Notes under the pieces: generated by a model
The model's database searches: none
Seen by the model: the letters and a program-made list of their open reading frames with translations, nothing else
What the model was told of the DNA's origin: nothing
Translations under genes and position numbers: made by a program
NCBI GenBank assembly: GCA_032128395.1
Contig: JAQBGV010000096.1
Location: 1 to 64,000 of the forward strand
Reading direction: 5' to 3'
From: JAQBGV01 sp032128395
GTDB lineage: Bacteria > Planctomycetota > UBA8108 > UBA1146
DNA length: 64,000 bases
In this document: positions 17,073-27,400 of the stretch, piece by piece
How positions within the stretch are numbered: position 1 is the stretch's first letter
Layout: every line of letters begins with the position of its first letter

Positions 17073-19137
17073 GACCGACTCGTTTCCGTCCGAGGGGGAG
17101 CGCGGCGAAGATCCCCCCGAGGATCATCATGATCCAACCCGCCCAGACGAGCATGATCAGTGGATTTCGGAAGATGACCAGGTTGTAGCTCCCGTCCTCC
17201 CCCGAAGATTGGAAGAAGACGTAGAGGTCCTCCAGCATTCCGCGGTGGATCTCCACCTCGGTGACCATGGTGTTCTTCTTCGGGTAGTGGCGCTTCTCGG
17301 GGAACATTCGGAACGCGCCGCCGAACTCAGGTCGAACCCCGATCTCGAGGGTCTGCAGCCCGAACACCTTGCCGGATTCAGCCTGGTCGAGGGTCTGTGC
17401 ATTCTCCAGGCTGATCTCGTAGCTCCCCACCTGTACCTGGTCCCCCGTACGCATTTTGAATTCCCGCTCCACCCGGTACATCGACGAGCAGACGATCCCG
17501 GTGGTGATCACCGCGAGGCCGACATGCACGAAGTAGCCACCGTACCGCCGGTTGTTGCGCACGGTGATGGTGACGAGTGTCTCGAGCAATCCCTGGCCAG
17601 TGCGTCGACTCCGGTTCTGCACGGTGCGGAGAACCTCGTAGCCGAGGGAGATGGCGATCAGGGTCGCGGAGTAGAGAACGACGAAGGTCGGGTAGATCCG
17701 TTTCGCCCAGCTGAGATCCCCCGTCTCCCCCGCCCGGATCAGTTCGGCACCCCACTGGATCGTCGCCGCGATCGGGACCGACACGAGGGCCGGGAGCAAC
17801 AGGTTCCGCAGGAGCACCCGGGGGCTGGTCCGTATCCACCCGAGAGCGGGCCCCACCGCCGAGATCAGGAGCATGAGCACGAAGAACGGGACCGTCACCT
17901 GGTTGTAGGTCGGGGGTCCGACCGAAATCGCCTGGCCGAAGAACTCGTGGGAGATCTTCGGCCAGAGGGTCAGGATCAGGATCGAGGAAGCGATCGCGAG
18001 CAGAACGAAGTTGTTGATCACGAACAGCGCTTCGCGCGACCAGAGCGTCTCGATCCGGTGCGGCGAGCGCATCGAGGGCTGCCGTAGCGTGATCAGGAAC
18101 AGACACACCGCGATGCAGGTCAGCAGGAACCCGAGGAACCAGTCCCCCACCGGTCCGCTGCCGAACGCGTGCACCGAGTTGACGATGCCACTGCGGGTCA
18201 GGTACGTCCCGAAAATGCTCAGGACGAACACCAGCGTCGCGAGGAATGCGTTCCACGAGCGCATCATCCCGCGGCGTTCCTGCACCATGATCGAGTGCAG
18301 GAGGGCGGTCGAGGCGAACCACGGGAGGAAGCTCGCGTTCTCGACCGGGTCCCACGCCCAATAGCCTCCCCACCCGAGGACGACGTAGGCCCAGAGCCCT
18401 CCGAGGATGACGCCGGTCGTGTTGAAGAGCCAACCGAGCATCGTCCAGCGGCGGATCTTGGTGATCCAGTAGTTCCCCTGCTCGCCGATGATCAACGCCG
18501 CGATCGCGAAGCAGAACGGGACGGTGTAGACCACCCAGCCGAAGTAGAGGCACGGCGGGTGGATCAACATCCAATAGTTCACGAGGAGCGGGTTGAGGCC
18601 GGAGCCGTCCAGGATGGGGGCGCCGTTCGGGAAGTTCTGAGCGAGGAACGCGGCCGAGTGGAGCTCGAATGGGTTCGTCACGAAGGCGACGACGACCAGG
18701 AAGAAGAGTTGGATCGATCCGAAGACGAGATACACCCACGGCTCGAGGCGGCGCCCCTCGCGGTCCCCTTCATCTCGCCGAAAACCGTACGCGACGATCC
18801 CCCCCACGACCCCGATCAGCGCCGCCCAGAAGAGGATCGAGCCGTCGAGTCCTCCCCAGAGCCCCGCGATCTTGTAGGAGAGAGGGAGTCCGCGCTCGGA
18901 GTAGTCGTAGATGTAAGAGCGGTCGTAGGCCCCGTTTACGAAGCCCGCGACCAGGCCGATCGCCGCCCCGACGGTCGCCCCGCCGGTGGCGACCAGTGAA
19001 CGTCGCGCGGCGAGAACGAGACGACGATCCTGGATCCAGTCGCCGAGCACGACCAGCAAGATCGTCAGGAGCCCGAGGCCAGCGCCGAGGATGACGAGGG
19101 CGCGGGAGAACTCCAGGTAGCCGAACTCATGGGGCAT
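17062..19137 (-). CDS. ccmF: Cytochrome c heme lyase subunit CcmF
   Basis: 691 residues with many transmembrane helices. The heme-handling WWD motif is clear (GWGGYWAWDPVENASFLPW), preceded by a conserved His-containing LIHPPCLYFGWV segment and followed by LHSIMVQERRGM. CcmF attaches heme from CcmE to apocytochrome c together with CcmH. The C-terminal periplasmic part (TGDQVQVGSYEISLENAQ) is that of the family. Length is slightly above the usual 640-660. It begins 27 bases after the ccmE stop and overlaps ccmH by 11 bases. Confidence 0.97.
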   Translation of the reverse strand: MPHEFGYLEFSRALVILGAGLGLLTILLVVLGDWIQDRRLVLAARRSLVATGGATVGAAIGLVAGFVNGAYDRSYIYDYSERGLPLSYKIAGLWGGLDGSILFWAALIGVVGGIVAYGFRRDEGDREGRRLEPWVYLVFGSIQLFFLVVVAFVTNPFELHSAAFLAQNFPNGAPILDGSGLNPLLVNYWMLIHPPCLYFGWVVYTVPFCFAIAALIIGEQGNYWITKIRRWTMLGWLFNTTGVILGGLWAYVVLGWGGYWAWDPVENASFLPWFASTALLHSIMVQERRGMMRSWNAFLATLVFVLSIFGTYLTRSGIVNSVHAFGSGPVGDWFLGFLLTCIAVCLFLITLRQPSMRSPHRIETLWSREALFVINNFVLLAIASSILILTLWPKISHEFFGQAISVGPPTYNQVTVPFFVLMLLISAVGPALGWIRTSPRVLLRNLLLPALVSVPIAATIQWGAELIRAGETGDLSWAKRIYPTFVVLYSATLIAISLGYEVLRTVQNRSRRTGQGLLETLVTITVRNNRRYGGYFVHVGLAVITTGIVCSSMYRVEREFKMRTGDQVQVGSYEISLENAQTLDQAESGKVFGLQTLEIGVRPEFGGAFRMFPEKRHYPKKNTMVTEVEIHRGMLEDLYVFFQSSGEDGSYNLVIFRNPLIMLVWAGWIMMILGGIFAALPLGRKRVGLAD

Positions 19138-19164
19138 GGGACGTCCTGCGGTTCCGAGGGCCCC

Positions 19165-19617
19165 CTACTCTGGATCGGGGGGAGAGACTGTAGGCGGTGG
19201 GGCTGCGGATTCGGGCGCGCTGCCGTAGACGTCGGCAGAGCCCATCACTCCGCTCTCCTCGTACTTCGAGGGGCACTTCGTGAAGATCTTGGTTCCCTCG
19301 AAAAGTTCGGTCTTGCCGACGAAGACTCCGATCACCGCCACATCCGTGTCGACCTTGAAAATGTCGGGGCGGTGGTCATCCACCGAAGCGATGATACGCA
19401 CCGAAGGGTCTTCGATGTCGCGGATCGTGAACCGCATCGGACGGACGTCGCTGTCGATCGCGTGGATCACGCCTTGAAGGCGGACGATCTTGCCCTCGTA
19501 GTCACCCATCCGGAGCGACTGGACACCGACTTCGGGGATCGCGCCTTGGAGGATCCCCATCGTCACGAGACCGACCAGCCCGATCAGAATGAGCAGGCCG
19601 GGAATTGCGATCTTCAA
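19165..19617 (-). CDS. ccmE: Heme chaperone CcmE, Cys-type variant
   Basis: 150 residues: an N-terminal transmembrane anchor (residues about 3-23) and a small OB-fold beta barrel (IVRLQGVIHAIDSD, RFTIRDIED, VAVIGVFVG). CcmE carries heme covalently in the periplasm. In most bacteria the heme-binding residue is His in an HxxxY motif; here the site reads TKCPSKYE, that is Cys115-x-x-x-Tyr119. Cys-type CcmE is known from Desulfovibrio, archaea and some Gram-positives, so this is a recognised variant rather than a broken gene. First gene of the operon. The tail after 120 is Pro-rich and probably disordered. Confidence 0.92.
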   Translation of the reverse strand: MKIAIPGLLILIGLVGLVTMGILQGAIPEVGVQSLRMGDYEGKIVRLQGVIHAIDSDVRPMRFTIRDIEDPSVRIIASVDDHRPDIFKVDTDVAVIGVFVGKTELFEGTKIFTKCPSKYEESGVMGSADVYGSAPESAAPPPTVSPPDPE

Positions 19618-19660
19618 TTCGGCTCCCTCCGGGGTCTGGCTCCGTCGCGCGCAAGTCGTG

Positions 19661-19715
19661 TCCGACTTTCCACTATCGGCCCGACTTCCATTATCGGCCC
19701 GACTTCCATTATCGG
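19661..19715. repeat. 18-bp tandem repeat upstream of ccmE and gph
   Basis: Two identical 18-base units CCCGACTTCCATTATCGG at 19680-19697 and 19698-19715, preceded by a diverged copy at about 19661-19679. They lie in the divergent promoter region between ccmE (minus) and gph (plus), so they could be operator repeats, or simple slippage. Confidence 0.75.
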
Positions 19716-19882
19716 ATCGTCGGCTTCTCGATCACAGTCCGATCGCGCGGATTCGGTCCCCCGTAGGTCGACAGTATCCTATGATGCTGACCGATCGGAG
19801 GGCAATCCTGCGATTTCCGGGCCTGAGCGCCCTGCTGCGCCCGGAATGCATCCAGACGCTTCGCCTCGCGGATTGGAGGGAC

Positions 19883-20572
19883 ATGGACGAACCGTTCCTC
19901 GGCCCGCTCCGGATCGTCGTCTTCGACCTCGACGGCACCCTGATCGACTCCCTTCCCGACATCGCTCACGCCGTGAACGAGGTGCGTCGTGCCCACGCTG
20001 CCAGCCCAACCCCCCTCGAGCAGATCCGCGCCGCGATCGGAGACGGGGCCCGCGTCCTCGCCGGACGGGTCTTCGGCGATTTGAGAGAGGTGGGCGAAGA
20101 GGCGATCCTCGGGGAGTTCCTCGCCGAGTACGAACGATGCAGTGTCGAGAACCTCGAGCCCTGGCGAACGGGCTCGCAGGAGCTCCTCGATCTCCTGACC
20201 GGACACGGTCTCGAACTCGCCATCCTCTCGAACAAGCCGCTAGCTCTGACCGAGCGCATCCTCGAGAACACGGAGGCGCGCTCCCAATTCGTTCTGGTGC
20301 GGGGGCCGGAGAATTCTCCGGCCGCGAAGCCGGACCCGCTCGCACTCCTCGACATCATCGCGTCGCGTGGATTCGCTCCGACCGAGGCGTGCTTCGTCGG
20401 CGATTCGATCGTCGACTTCGCGACGGGTCGTGCCGCGGGGGTCTTCACGATCGGCGTCCGGGGCGGATACCGCGCGGACGGAGAGCCGGGCCCCGACGTC
20501 TGGTGCGACGATCCCGCCGCGGTCTTCGATTGCCTCCGAGTTTCCTCCATCCGAACTGCGGAGGCCGAATGA
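19883..20572 (+). CDS. gph: HAD hydrolase, phosphoglycolate phosphatase-like
   Basis: 229 residues from the ATG at 19883, preceded by GGAGGG. All haloacid dehalogenase motifs are present: FDLDGTLIDSLPDI (nucleophile and acid Asp), LAILSNKP, AAKPDP with the Lys, and FVGDSIVDFATG. The alpha-helical C1 cap and the spacing match Gph, which removes phosphate from 2-phosphoglycolate arising from DNA repair or oxygenation. Overlap of its stop with the nfo start (ATGA) supports a repair-linked role, since endonuclease IV releases phosphoglycolate ends. Related sugar-phosphate phosphatases cannot be excluded. Confidence 0.82.
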   Translation: MDEPFLGPLRIVVFDLDGTLIDSLPDIAHAVNEVRRAHAASPTPLEQIRAAIGDGARVLAGRVFGDLREVGEEAILGEFLAEYERCSVENLEPWRTGSQELLDLLTGHGLELAILSNKPLALTERILENTEARSQFVLVRGPENSPAAKPDPLALLDIIASRGFAPTEACFVGDSIVDFATGRAAGVFTIGVRGGYRADGEPGPDVWCDDPAAVFDCLRVSSIRTAEAE

Positions 20573-21453
20573 GCGCGCTCCCGACCACCGCAGAGAGCGA
20601 AGCGAAGGAGCTGCGACTCTGCCTCGGGTCCCATCTGTCGGTGGCGGGGGGCCCTTGGAAAGCGGTCGACGAAGCGATCGAATTGAAGTTGCGCAGCCTC
20701 CAGATCTTCACCAAGAATGCGAGTCGATGGAGCCAGCGCCCGATCGCGGAGGGCGAAGCCGAGCGCTTCGGAGCAAGACGCGCGGCGTGGGGGGATGGCC
20801 CGGTCGTCAGCCACACCTCCTACCTGATCAATCTCGGTTCTCCGAAGGAAGAGTTGTTCCAGAAGTCCTCCGCCGCGCTCGCGGACGAAATGGAACGCGC
20901 GGCGATCCTCGGTCTCGACGGAGTCGTCCAGCATCCCGGTGCGCACGTCGGCTCCGGGGTCGAGGCGGCGATCGAGAGCATCGCCCGCGGCGCGCAGGCC
21001 GTGCTCGATCGCGCTCCCGAGGGCCCGCGGCTCCTCCTCGAGAACACGGCGGGAGCGGGATCGACGATCGGCCGCTCCTTCGAGGAACTCGCCGCTCTCC
21101 TCGCGGGGATCGATCGCCCCGACCGCACCGGGATCTGTCTCGACACCTGCCATCTCTTCGCGTCGGGATACGATCTTCGGACCGAGGAAGGATACGCTGC
21201 GACGATCGCCGAACTCGAACGCCACATCGATGTCTCCCGGGTGGCCTGCTGGCACCTCAACGATTCGCGGGGGGACCTGGGGAGCAACCTCGACCGGCAC
21301 GAGCACATCGGCACCGGAGCGATCGGCCTCGAAGGGTTCCGACACCTGCTCGCCGATCCGCGCTTCCACGGGGTCCCGAAGATCCTCGAGACACCGAAGG
21401 ATGGTGACGCGGACCAGGTGAACCTCCGTGTCCTCCGCGAGTTGGTTCCGTGA
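20569..21453 (+). CDS. nfo: Endonuclease IV (AP endonuclease)
   Basis: 294 residues from the ATG at 20569 overlapping the gph stop. A TIM-barrel enzyme with a tri-zinc site that cuts DNA 5' to abasic sites and trims damaged 3' ends. Family signatures in order: GSHLSVAGG, LQIFTKNASRW, VVQHPGAHVGSG, LLLENTAGAGSTIG, GICLDTCHLFASGYD, WHLNDSRGDLGSNLDRHEHIGTG and KILETPKD. The His, Glu and Asp metal ligands sit in these blocks. Length is standard (about 280-295). Co-translation with gph suggests a small base-excision repair operon. Confidence 0.97.
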   Translation: MSALPTTAESEAKELRLCLGSHLSVAGGPWKAVDEAIELKLRSLQIFTKNASRWSQRPIAEGEAERFGARRAAWGDGPVVSHTSYLINLGSPKEELFQKSSAALADEMERAAILGLDGVVQHPGAHVGSGVEAAIESIARGAQAVLDRAPEGPRLLLENTAGAGSTIGRSFEELAALLAGIDRPDRTGICLDTCHLFASGYDLRTEEGYAATIAELERHIDVSRVACWHLNDSRGDLGSNLDRHEHIGTGAIGLEGFRHLLADPRFHGVPKILETPKDGDADQVNLRVLRELVP

Positions 21454-21478
21454 GCGGCGCGGCGGGAGCATCGAAGCG

Positions 21479-22996
21479 ATGACCAACCGCATCGTGCTCC
21501 CGGTCGACCGCGCCCGAGCGGTGGTACTCGTCGAGGCGATCGAACGCACCGATCCCGAGGGGGCGTGGCTCCCTCTCCCCGATCGTGAGGATGCCACGCG
21601 GCGCGCCCGGGCCCTCCTCGGCGACTCGTCGACCGCGGATGAGGTCGCGGCGGCGATCGCATCCCGCGCGGATGAACTCATCGCCACACTCGGGCGAGAC
21701 GAACCCGCGCTGCCACGGATCGCGCGGGGGATCCCGACGGGGCTCCTGGTCGGCGCCGCCCTCCTCATCCCACTGATCTACGGACTCGGCCGGAGCATCC
21801 TCGGCCCCGGGAACACGATCGACATCTTCCGGAACCCGCTGATCTTGTTGGTACTGTGGAACTCGGCGGTCACGGTCGTCTCGCTGCTCGTTCTCCTCTT
21901 TCGCGCTCGGGGACCGAAGCGTCGGAGGGACCGGACCGATGGCGGCGACCGAGTGCCTCGTCCCCCTCTCCTGTCGACTCGACTCGGCGAGTGGCTCCTC
22001 GCCCTTGGAGTCGGAGCCCGTGCGCTCCGCACCGCAGACCGGACCGGCCATCGGCGGCGCGCTCTCACCGAATTCTCTCTCCGCTGGCGCTCGGTCGCTG
22101 CGATCCCCCTCGCCACCACCGCGCGAATCCTCCTGAACATCGGCGCGCTCTTGCTTCTGTCGACGGCGATCCTCGAGGCGTACCTGCGGGGACTCTTCAC
22201 CGAATACTCCGCCTCCTGGCACACGACGTTTCTCGAGCCGGCACAGGCGGAGCGGTTGGCGAAGATCATCTACGGTCTCCCCGCCGCCCTCCTCGGCCGT
22301 GCCGTCGTCTTGCCGGGCGCAGGGGTGGGTGAACCCGCCGCCGGTTGGATCCACTTGATGGCGCTCGCGGCGCTGATCTACGCGATCCTGCCGCGTCTCT
22401 TCCTGCTCACCGGGACGATCGTCGCTCGCCATAGGGCGCGGCGCGTCACGGTATCGATCTCCCCCGCGCTCGCCCGACGCTTGCGGGCCCGCGCGATCAC
22501 CGGGTTTGCGAGCGTCGTGGTCTCACCGTACAGCTGCCGGATCCCCGAGGGGGGCGCCGATCGTCTGCGGGCGCTACTCGTCGAGTTGCTCGGAGAACGC
22601 GCCGTCATCGAGTTCGCCTCCCCCGTCGAATACGGGGCCGAGGCGCTCGACGAGGGACGGCAGGGGGGGAGCGACCCCGAACATCTCTGCCGCGTCGTCC
22701 TCTTCGCGCTCGCCCAGCCGCCGGAGACCGAGGTCCACGGCGCTCTCGCTCACGCCCTCGCGCGGGAAGACGCGCCGGTGATCGCCGTAGTCGATGCTTC
22801 GGGGCTCGGGCGCCGATTCGGGTCCGACGATGAGGGTCGCGCGCGACTCGCCGAGCGCCGTCGCACATGGGACCGGGTCCTCGCGGATGCGGGGATCGAA
22901 GCGTGCCACCTCGACCTGGCCCGAGACCTCGATGACCGGAGCTTCGCGGCGCTCGGTCGCGCCCTCGCCGCGACCCAGGATGGAGTGGTCCGGTGA
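21479..22996 (+). CDS. DUF2868-type membrane protein
   Basis: 505 residues from the ATG at 21479. Hydrophobic segments are visible at about residues 84-105, 118-140, 195-225 and 288-310, with a soluble C-terminal part containing VIAVVDASGLGRRFG. This architecture and its position directly before a DUF3482 GTPase match the DUF2868/DUF3482 pair known from proteobacteria, whose function is unknown. Its stop overlaps the GTPase start (GTGA). I did not find catalytic motifs. The pair may act in membrane stress or remodelling, but that is a guess from the GTPase partner. Confidence 0.65.
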   Translation: MTNRIVLPVDRARAVVLVEAIERTDPEGAWLPLPDREDATRRARALLGDSSTADEVAAAIASRADELIATLGRDEPALPRIARGIPTGLLVGAALLIPLIYGLGRSILGPGNTIDIFRNPLILLVLWNSAVTVVSLLVLLFRARGPKRRRDRTDGGDRVPRPPLLSTRLGEWLLALGVGARALRTADRTGHRRRALTEFSLRWRSVAAIPLATTARILLNIGALLLLSTAILEAYLRGLFTEYSASWHTTFLEPAQAERLAKIIYGLPAALLGRAVVLPGAGVGEPAAGWIHLMALAALIYAILPRLFLLTGTIVARHRARRVTVSISPALARRLRARAITGFASVVVSPYSCRIPEGGADRLRALLVELLGERAVIEFASPVEYGAEALDEGRQGGSDPEHLCRVVLFALAQPPETEVHGALAHALAREDAPVIAVVDASGLGRRFGSDDEGRARLAERRRTWDRVLADAGIEACHLDLARDLDDRSFAALGRALAATQDGVVR

Positions 22997-24456
22997 ACGA
23001 TCCGCGCACGATCACCTGGAGCATCGTCTCGCACACGAACGTCGGGAAGACGACCCTGGCGCGCACTCTGCTCCGGCGAGAGGTCGGCGAGGTCGCGGAC
23101 CAGGCCCACGTCACCGACCGGGCCGAGCGGCACACGCTGCTCGAGGCGGGAGACCACCGATTGGTCCTCTGGGACACCCCCGGATTCGGGGACAGCGCAC
23201 GCCTCATCCGACGGCTCCGCGGGCAGGGGCAGCCACTGGGATGGCTACTCGCCCAGGTGTGGGACCGGATCGCCGACCGGCCGCTGTACTGCAGCCAGAA
23301 GGCGATCGCGAACATCCGCGACGAGGCCGATCTGGTCCTCTACCTGGTCAGTGCGGCGGAGAGCCCCGAAGAAGCAGGGTACGTTCCTCACGAGATGGAG
23401 CTGCTCGCATGGACCGAGGTCCCGGTGGTGTTGCTCCTCAACCAGACCGGGGAGAGCTCGCTCGATGAGCTCGCGGAACTCGCGGATCGATGGCGAAAGG
23501 CGAGCGAGGCATGGCCGGCGGTGCGCGGGGTGCTCTCACTCGATGCCCACCGGCGCTCGTGGGTCGAGGAAGGGGTCCTCCTCGAGCAGTCCGCGTCGTG
23601 GCTCCCCGCGGAGAAGCGCCCCGTCCTCGAAGCGCTCTCCACCGCCTGGCGAACGCGGGCCCGCGCGCTCATCGACGAGAGCGTCTCGGCCCTCGCCGAG
23701 TACCTCGCGGACCTGCTCCACCACCGGGAGTCGATCGAGGGAAGTTCCTTCTCTCCCGGGGCGAAGAAGGCGGCGCGGGAGCGGATCCGGGGGCGGGCCG
23801 AGGAACGCAGCCGCGCCCTCCTCGGCCGGTGGATCGCGGTCCACGGTCTGACCGGAGAGCTCGCGGAGCGGATCGAGGCGGACTGGGAGCATTTCGTCGA
23901 CTCGGGGGCGGTCTGGCTCGACTCCAAGCGCCTGGGGGTCGGCGGGGCACTCGGGGGGGCGGCGACAGGTGCACTGGTCGACGCGAAGGCGCTCGGGATG
24001 ACCCTCGGGGCGGGCACGTTGGTCGGTGGGATCCTGGGTGGGATCGCGGGGTGGGGACTGGGCGGTTGGATCGCGGATCGATCGGCTCGCGGGCGGCACA
24101 TCAGGATCGGACCGGCGGCGATCGAGTCTCTCCTCGCGAGGTTGCTCGTCGGGCTGCTGGCGATCTCCCATCACGGGAGGGGCCGGGGCGAAGTGCGTGC
24201 GGAGGAGCTGGCGCGTCGCTGGTCGGATCAGGTCGCAGCGGTGCTGTCGAAATCGCGCAGCACTTTCGAACCGCTCTGGGAGCGCGGACGTGATGGGACG
24301 GCGGGAGCGCGAGAGAAGACGGCATCGCAACTCGAAGCGCCGATCCGTAGCGTGGTGATCGGTCTCTTGTCGTCGGACTCGGATCGGGTCGAGGAAACGC
24401 TGCGTCGGGCGGTGTCTGGCGGCGGCGCCGAGCCCGATTTGGGCGTACGACGATGA
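22993..24456 (+). CDS. DUF3482 family GTPase
   Basis: 487 residues from a GTG at 22993. The P-loop reads SHTNVGKTTLARTL (a Ser where the first Gly of the classical motif is expected), with WDTPGFGD as the G3 switch and LLNQTGE in place of NKxD as the likely G4. After the G domain comes a helical region, then a Gly-rich hydrophobic hairpin at about residues 315-365 (LGVGGALGGAATGALVDAKA and GGILGGIAGWGLGG) that looks membrane-inserting. This is the DUF3482 layout. Co-translated with the DUF2868 protein before it and overlapping the large membrane protein after it by 4 bases. Confidence 0.78.
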   Translation: MNDPRTITWSIVSHTNVGKTTLARTLLRREVGEVADQAHVTDRAERHTLLEAGDHRLVLWDTPGFGDSARLIRRLRGQGQPLGWLLAQVWDRIADRPLYCSQKAIANIRDEADLVLYLVSAAESPEEAGYVPHEMELLAWTEVPVVLLLNQTGESSLDELAELADRWRKASEAWPAVRGVLSLDAHRRSWVEEGVLLEQSASWLPAEKRPVLEALSTAWRTRARALIDESVSALAEYLADLLHHRESIEGSSFSPGAKKAARERIRGRAEERSRALLGRWIAVHGLTGELAERIEADWEHFVDSGAVWLDSKRLGVGGALGGAATGALVDAKALGMTLGAGTLVGGILGGIAGWGLGGWIADRSARGRHIRIGPAAIESLLARLLVGLLAISHHGRGRGEVRAEELARRWSDQVAAVLSKSRSTFEPLWERGRDGTAGAREKTASQLEAPIRSVVIGLLSSDSDRVEETLRRAVSGGGAEPDLGVRR

Positions 24457-27400
24457 CGAGGCACTCCTCGAAAAGGCGTGGGGCGCGGTTCGATCGCGTT
24501 TTCTTCTTGGTCTGCCTCTGCTTCGTGCTTTCGGGCTTCTCGGCGCTCCTCTACCAGACCGCCTGGATGCGGCGCTTCTCGATCGTGTTCGGAACGTCCG
24601 AGCTCGCGATTGCGACGGTTCTCGCAGCGTACATGGGGGGACTGGCCCTAGGCGCGGCGCTCGCGGCGCGGTTCCTCCACCGCGTTCGCCGCCCGGTGCT
24701 GGTCTACGGTCTGCTCGAGGCCGGGATCGCGGTCGGTGCGTTGCTCGTGCCGGCCGGGTTGAACGCAGCTCAAGGGATCAGTCGCTGGGTACTCGGGGGT
24801 CAGCCGGCGGTGCCCTCGGCCGGCGGTTTGATGCAGCCACTCTTCTACTTTTTCTGTTCGCTGATCATCCTGGCGGTCCCGACCACGTTGATGGGTGCCA
24901 CCTTTCCGCTCCTCACGCGTCACGCGGTGCGAACTCGCGAACAGATCGGGAGCCGCACCGGACTGCTCTACGCCCTGAACACCGCGGGCGCGGTGCTCGG
25001 CACGGTCGTTTGTGCGTTCGTATTGCTCCCGCGCCTGGGCCTCTTCGCCACCGTGATGGTCGGCGTGGTCACCAATCTCATCGTGTGTGCGATAGCCATG
25101 GGGGTTGCCCGCCGCCCGCTGCCGAGCGAGTCTCGCGAGAGCACGGCGACGGAAGAAGCCACCGCGGCAGTGGCTCGCACCTGGCGTCGCGACTCCTTCA
25201 TCCTGCCGATCATCCTGGTCTCGGGTGCCGTGTCCTTCATCTACGAAGTGCTCTGGACCCGACTGCTCACCCACGTGGTCGGCGCCAGCCTCTACGCTTT
25301 TGCCACCATGCTCGCCACCTTCCTGGTGGGGATCACGGTCGGCAGTGCGATCGCAGCGCGCCTCGCGAGCGAACGAAAGCGATCGGTGATCGGATTCGTC
25401 GTTTGTCAGCTCGGCATCGCGATCAGTTCACTGATCGTCTTTGGCCGACTCGACTCCGTGCCCCGCCTCGCTCAGCAACTGGGCGCGGGTGACCTGACCG
25501 GGGCCGTGGGCAACTTCATGGTCGGAGTCGTGGTACTACTCCCGTCGACGCTCTTCATCGGCGCCACCTTCCCATTCGCACTCCGCATCTTCGCGCGCAC
25601 CGAGGGCGAGGCCGGCTCCGCCTCGGGTCGCGTCTATGCGTGGAACACGTGTGGCGCGATCTTGGGGGCGTGGCTGGCGGGTTTCGTGATCGTTCCGAAC
25701 CTGGGCTACGAGGGGACGATGGCGCTGACGGTGACCCTGAACTTCGGTCTCGCGATCGTGACCGCTTGGCTGCTCTTGGCGGCGACTTGGCGCGTCAGCG
25801 CCGGCATGACCATCGCTCTGATCGCCCTGCTGGCGCTGCTCTGGCCGTCCCAGCCGACCGATCTGCTCCGTGTGACCTCGATCCCCCCCCGGCGACACGA
25901 ACCCATCGGGGACATCATCTACTCGGGCGTCGGACGATCGGCGACGGTGTTGATGGTCGAGCACGAAGGCGCGTTCTATCTGCGCACGAGCGGCCTGCAG
26001 GAAGCGGTGATCATGCCGCGCGGGGCGCCCCCCTATCGCTTCCAGCCGAATTGGTGGATGGGCACCCTGCCGGTTCTAGCGCACCCCCAGGCGAAGTCGA
26101 TGCTCGTGATCGGCCTGGGGGGAGCGGTGGTGCTCGAGGGGGTGCCCCCGAGCATCGAGACCATCGACGTCGTCGAGCTCGAGCCCCAGGTGATCGACGC
26201 GAACCGCGCCATCGCCGATCGCCGGGCGGTGGATCCGCTCGAGGATCCGCGGGTGACCATCATCGTAAACGATGGGCGCAACGCACTCGCGCTCACCGAC
26301 CGCAAGTACGATGTCATCGTGTCTCAGCCTTCGCACCCCTGGACGGCGGGAGCATCGCACCTCTACACCCAGGAGTTCATGCAGCAGGTGCGCGACCACC
26401 TCGCCGACGGCGGCGTGTTCGTTCAGGCCTACGTCGATCTGAGTGTCCTCGAGATCGTCGGTTCGACGCTGCTCTCGGTTTTTCCGGATGTGCGCCTCTA
26501 TCGCCCGGGGGCGCTCCTGTACGTGGCTTCGGAGCGAACGCTGGCGGTGGAGCGCGACTTCGCCAGACGTACGAATCCGCCGCCGTTTCAATTCGGCTGG
26601 CTGGCGCTCCACTCGGTCGAAGACGTGATCGCGAACCTGGCTCTCGACCACGAGGGGATCCGGCTGCTGTGCCAGGGAGTCGCGGTGAACACGGACGATC
26701 ACAATCAGCTCGCGACCGAACGGCCCTACGTCGACTTTGCCCTGAACCCGCTGGCGAAGGTGGAACTCGAGCGCCGATTGATCGAGCTCGATCCGCTCCT
26801 GCGCAGGCTCCCGGCGCAGCCCGAGGGCCTGCATTGGGACCACGTGGCCTGGCGGCTCGCGATGATCGGCTTTCCGGACCGTGCTCTCCAGGTGGCCAGC
26901 CGGATCCCAGACTCGAGCGAGCGCCGCCTCGCCGAGGCCAGAGTTCTTCGAGAGCGAGGTCAGCTCGAGGATGCCGACGGGCAGATCGAACAGGTTCTGG
27001 CCGACGACCCGCGTCAGCCGCTCGCTCGTGCCCTTCGAGCCCTCTGGGACACCAGTGACGAGGCCACGATCGCTGAAAATTCCGAAGGGCTGCCGCCCGG
27101 GAGCGCCCTCGCCATCCAGGCGCGGCGAGCGATGCTCCGGAAGGACTGGGCGGCCATCGCCGACCTCGACCGGGAGCTAGCGGCCGTCGAGCCGAACGAC
27201 CCGGCGTATCCATCGGCGCTCGAAATGCGCGTTCGCTGGCGAATCGCGCTCTATGGCGGGACCGATCTCGAGGCGGCCCGGGAGTCGCTGGGACTCGTCG
27301 ATCAACTCGCGGCGCTGCTCCCCCGCGATGGGGTGTATCGAATCCGCATCGACGTAGGTTTCGCGGCCCAGCGCTATGACGTAGTGGTCGAAACCGTGTC

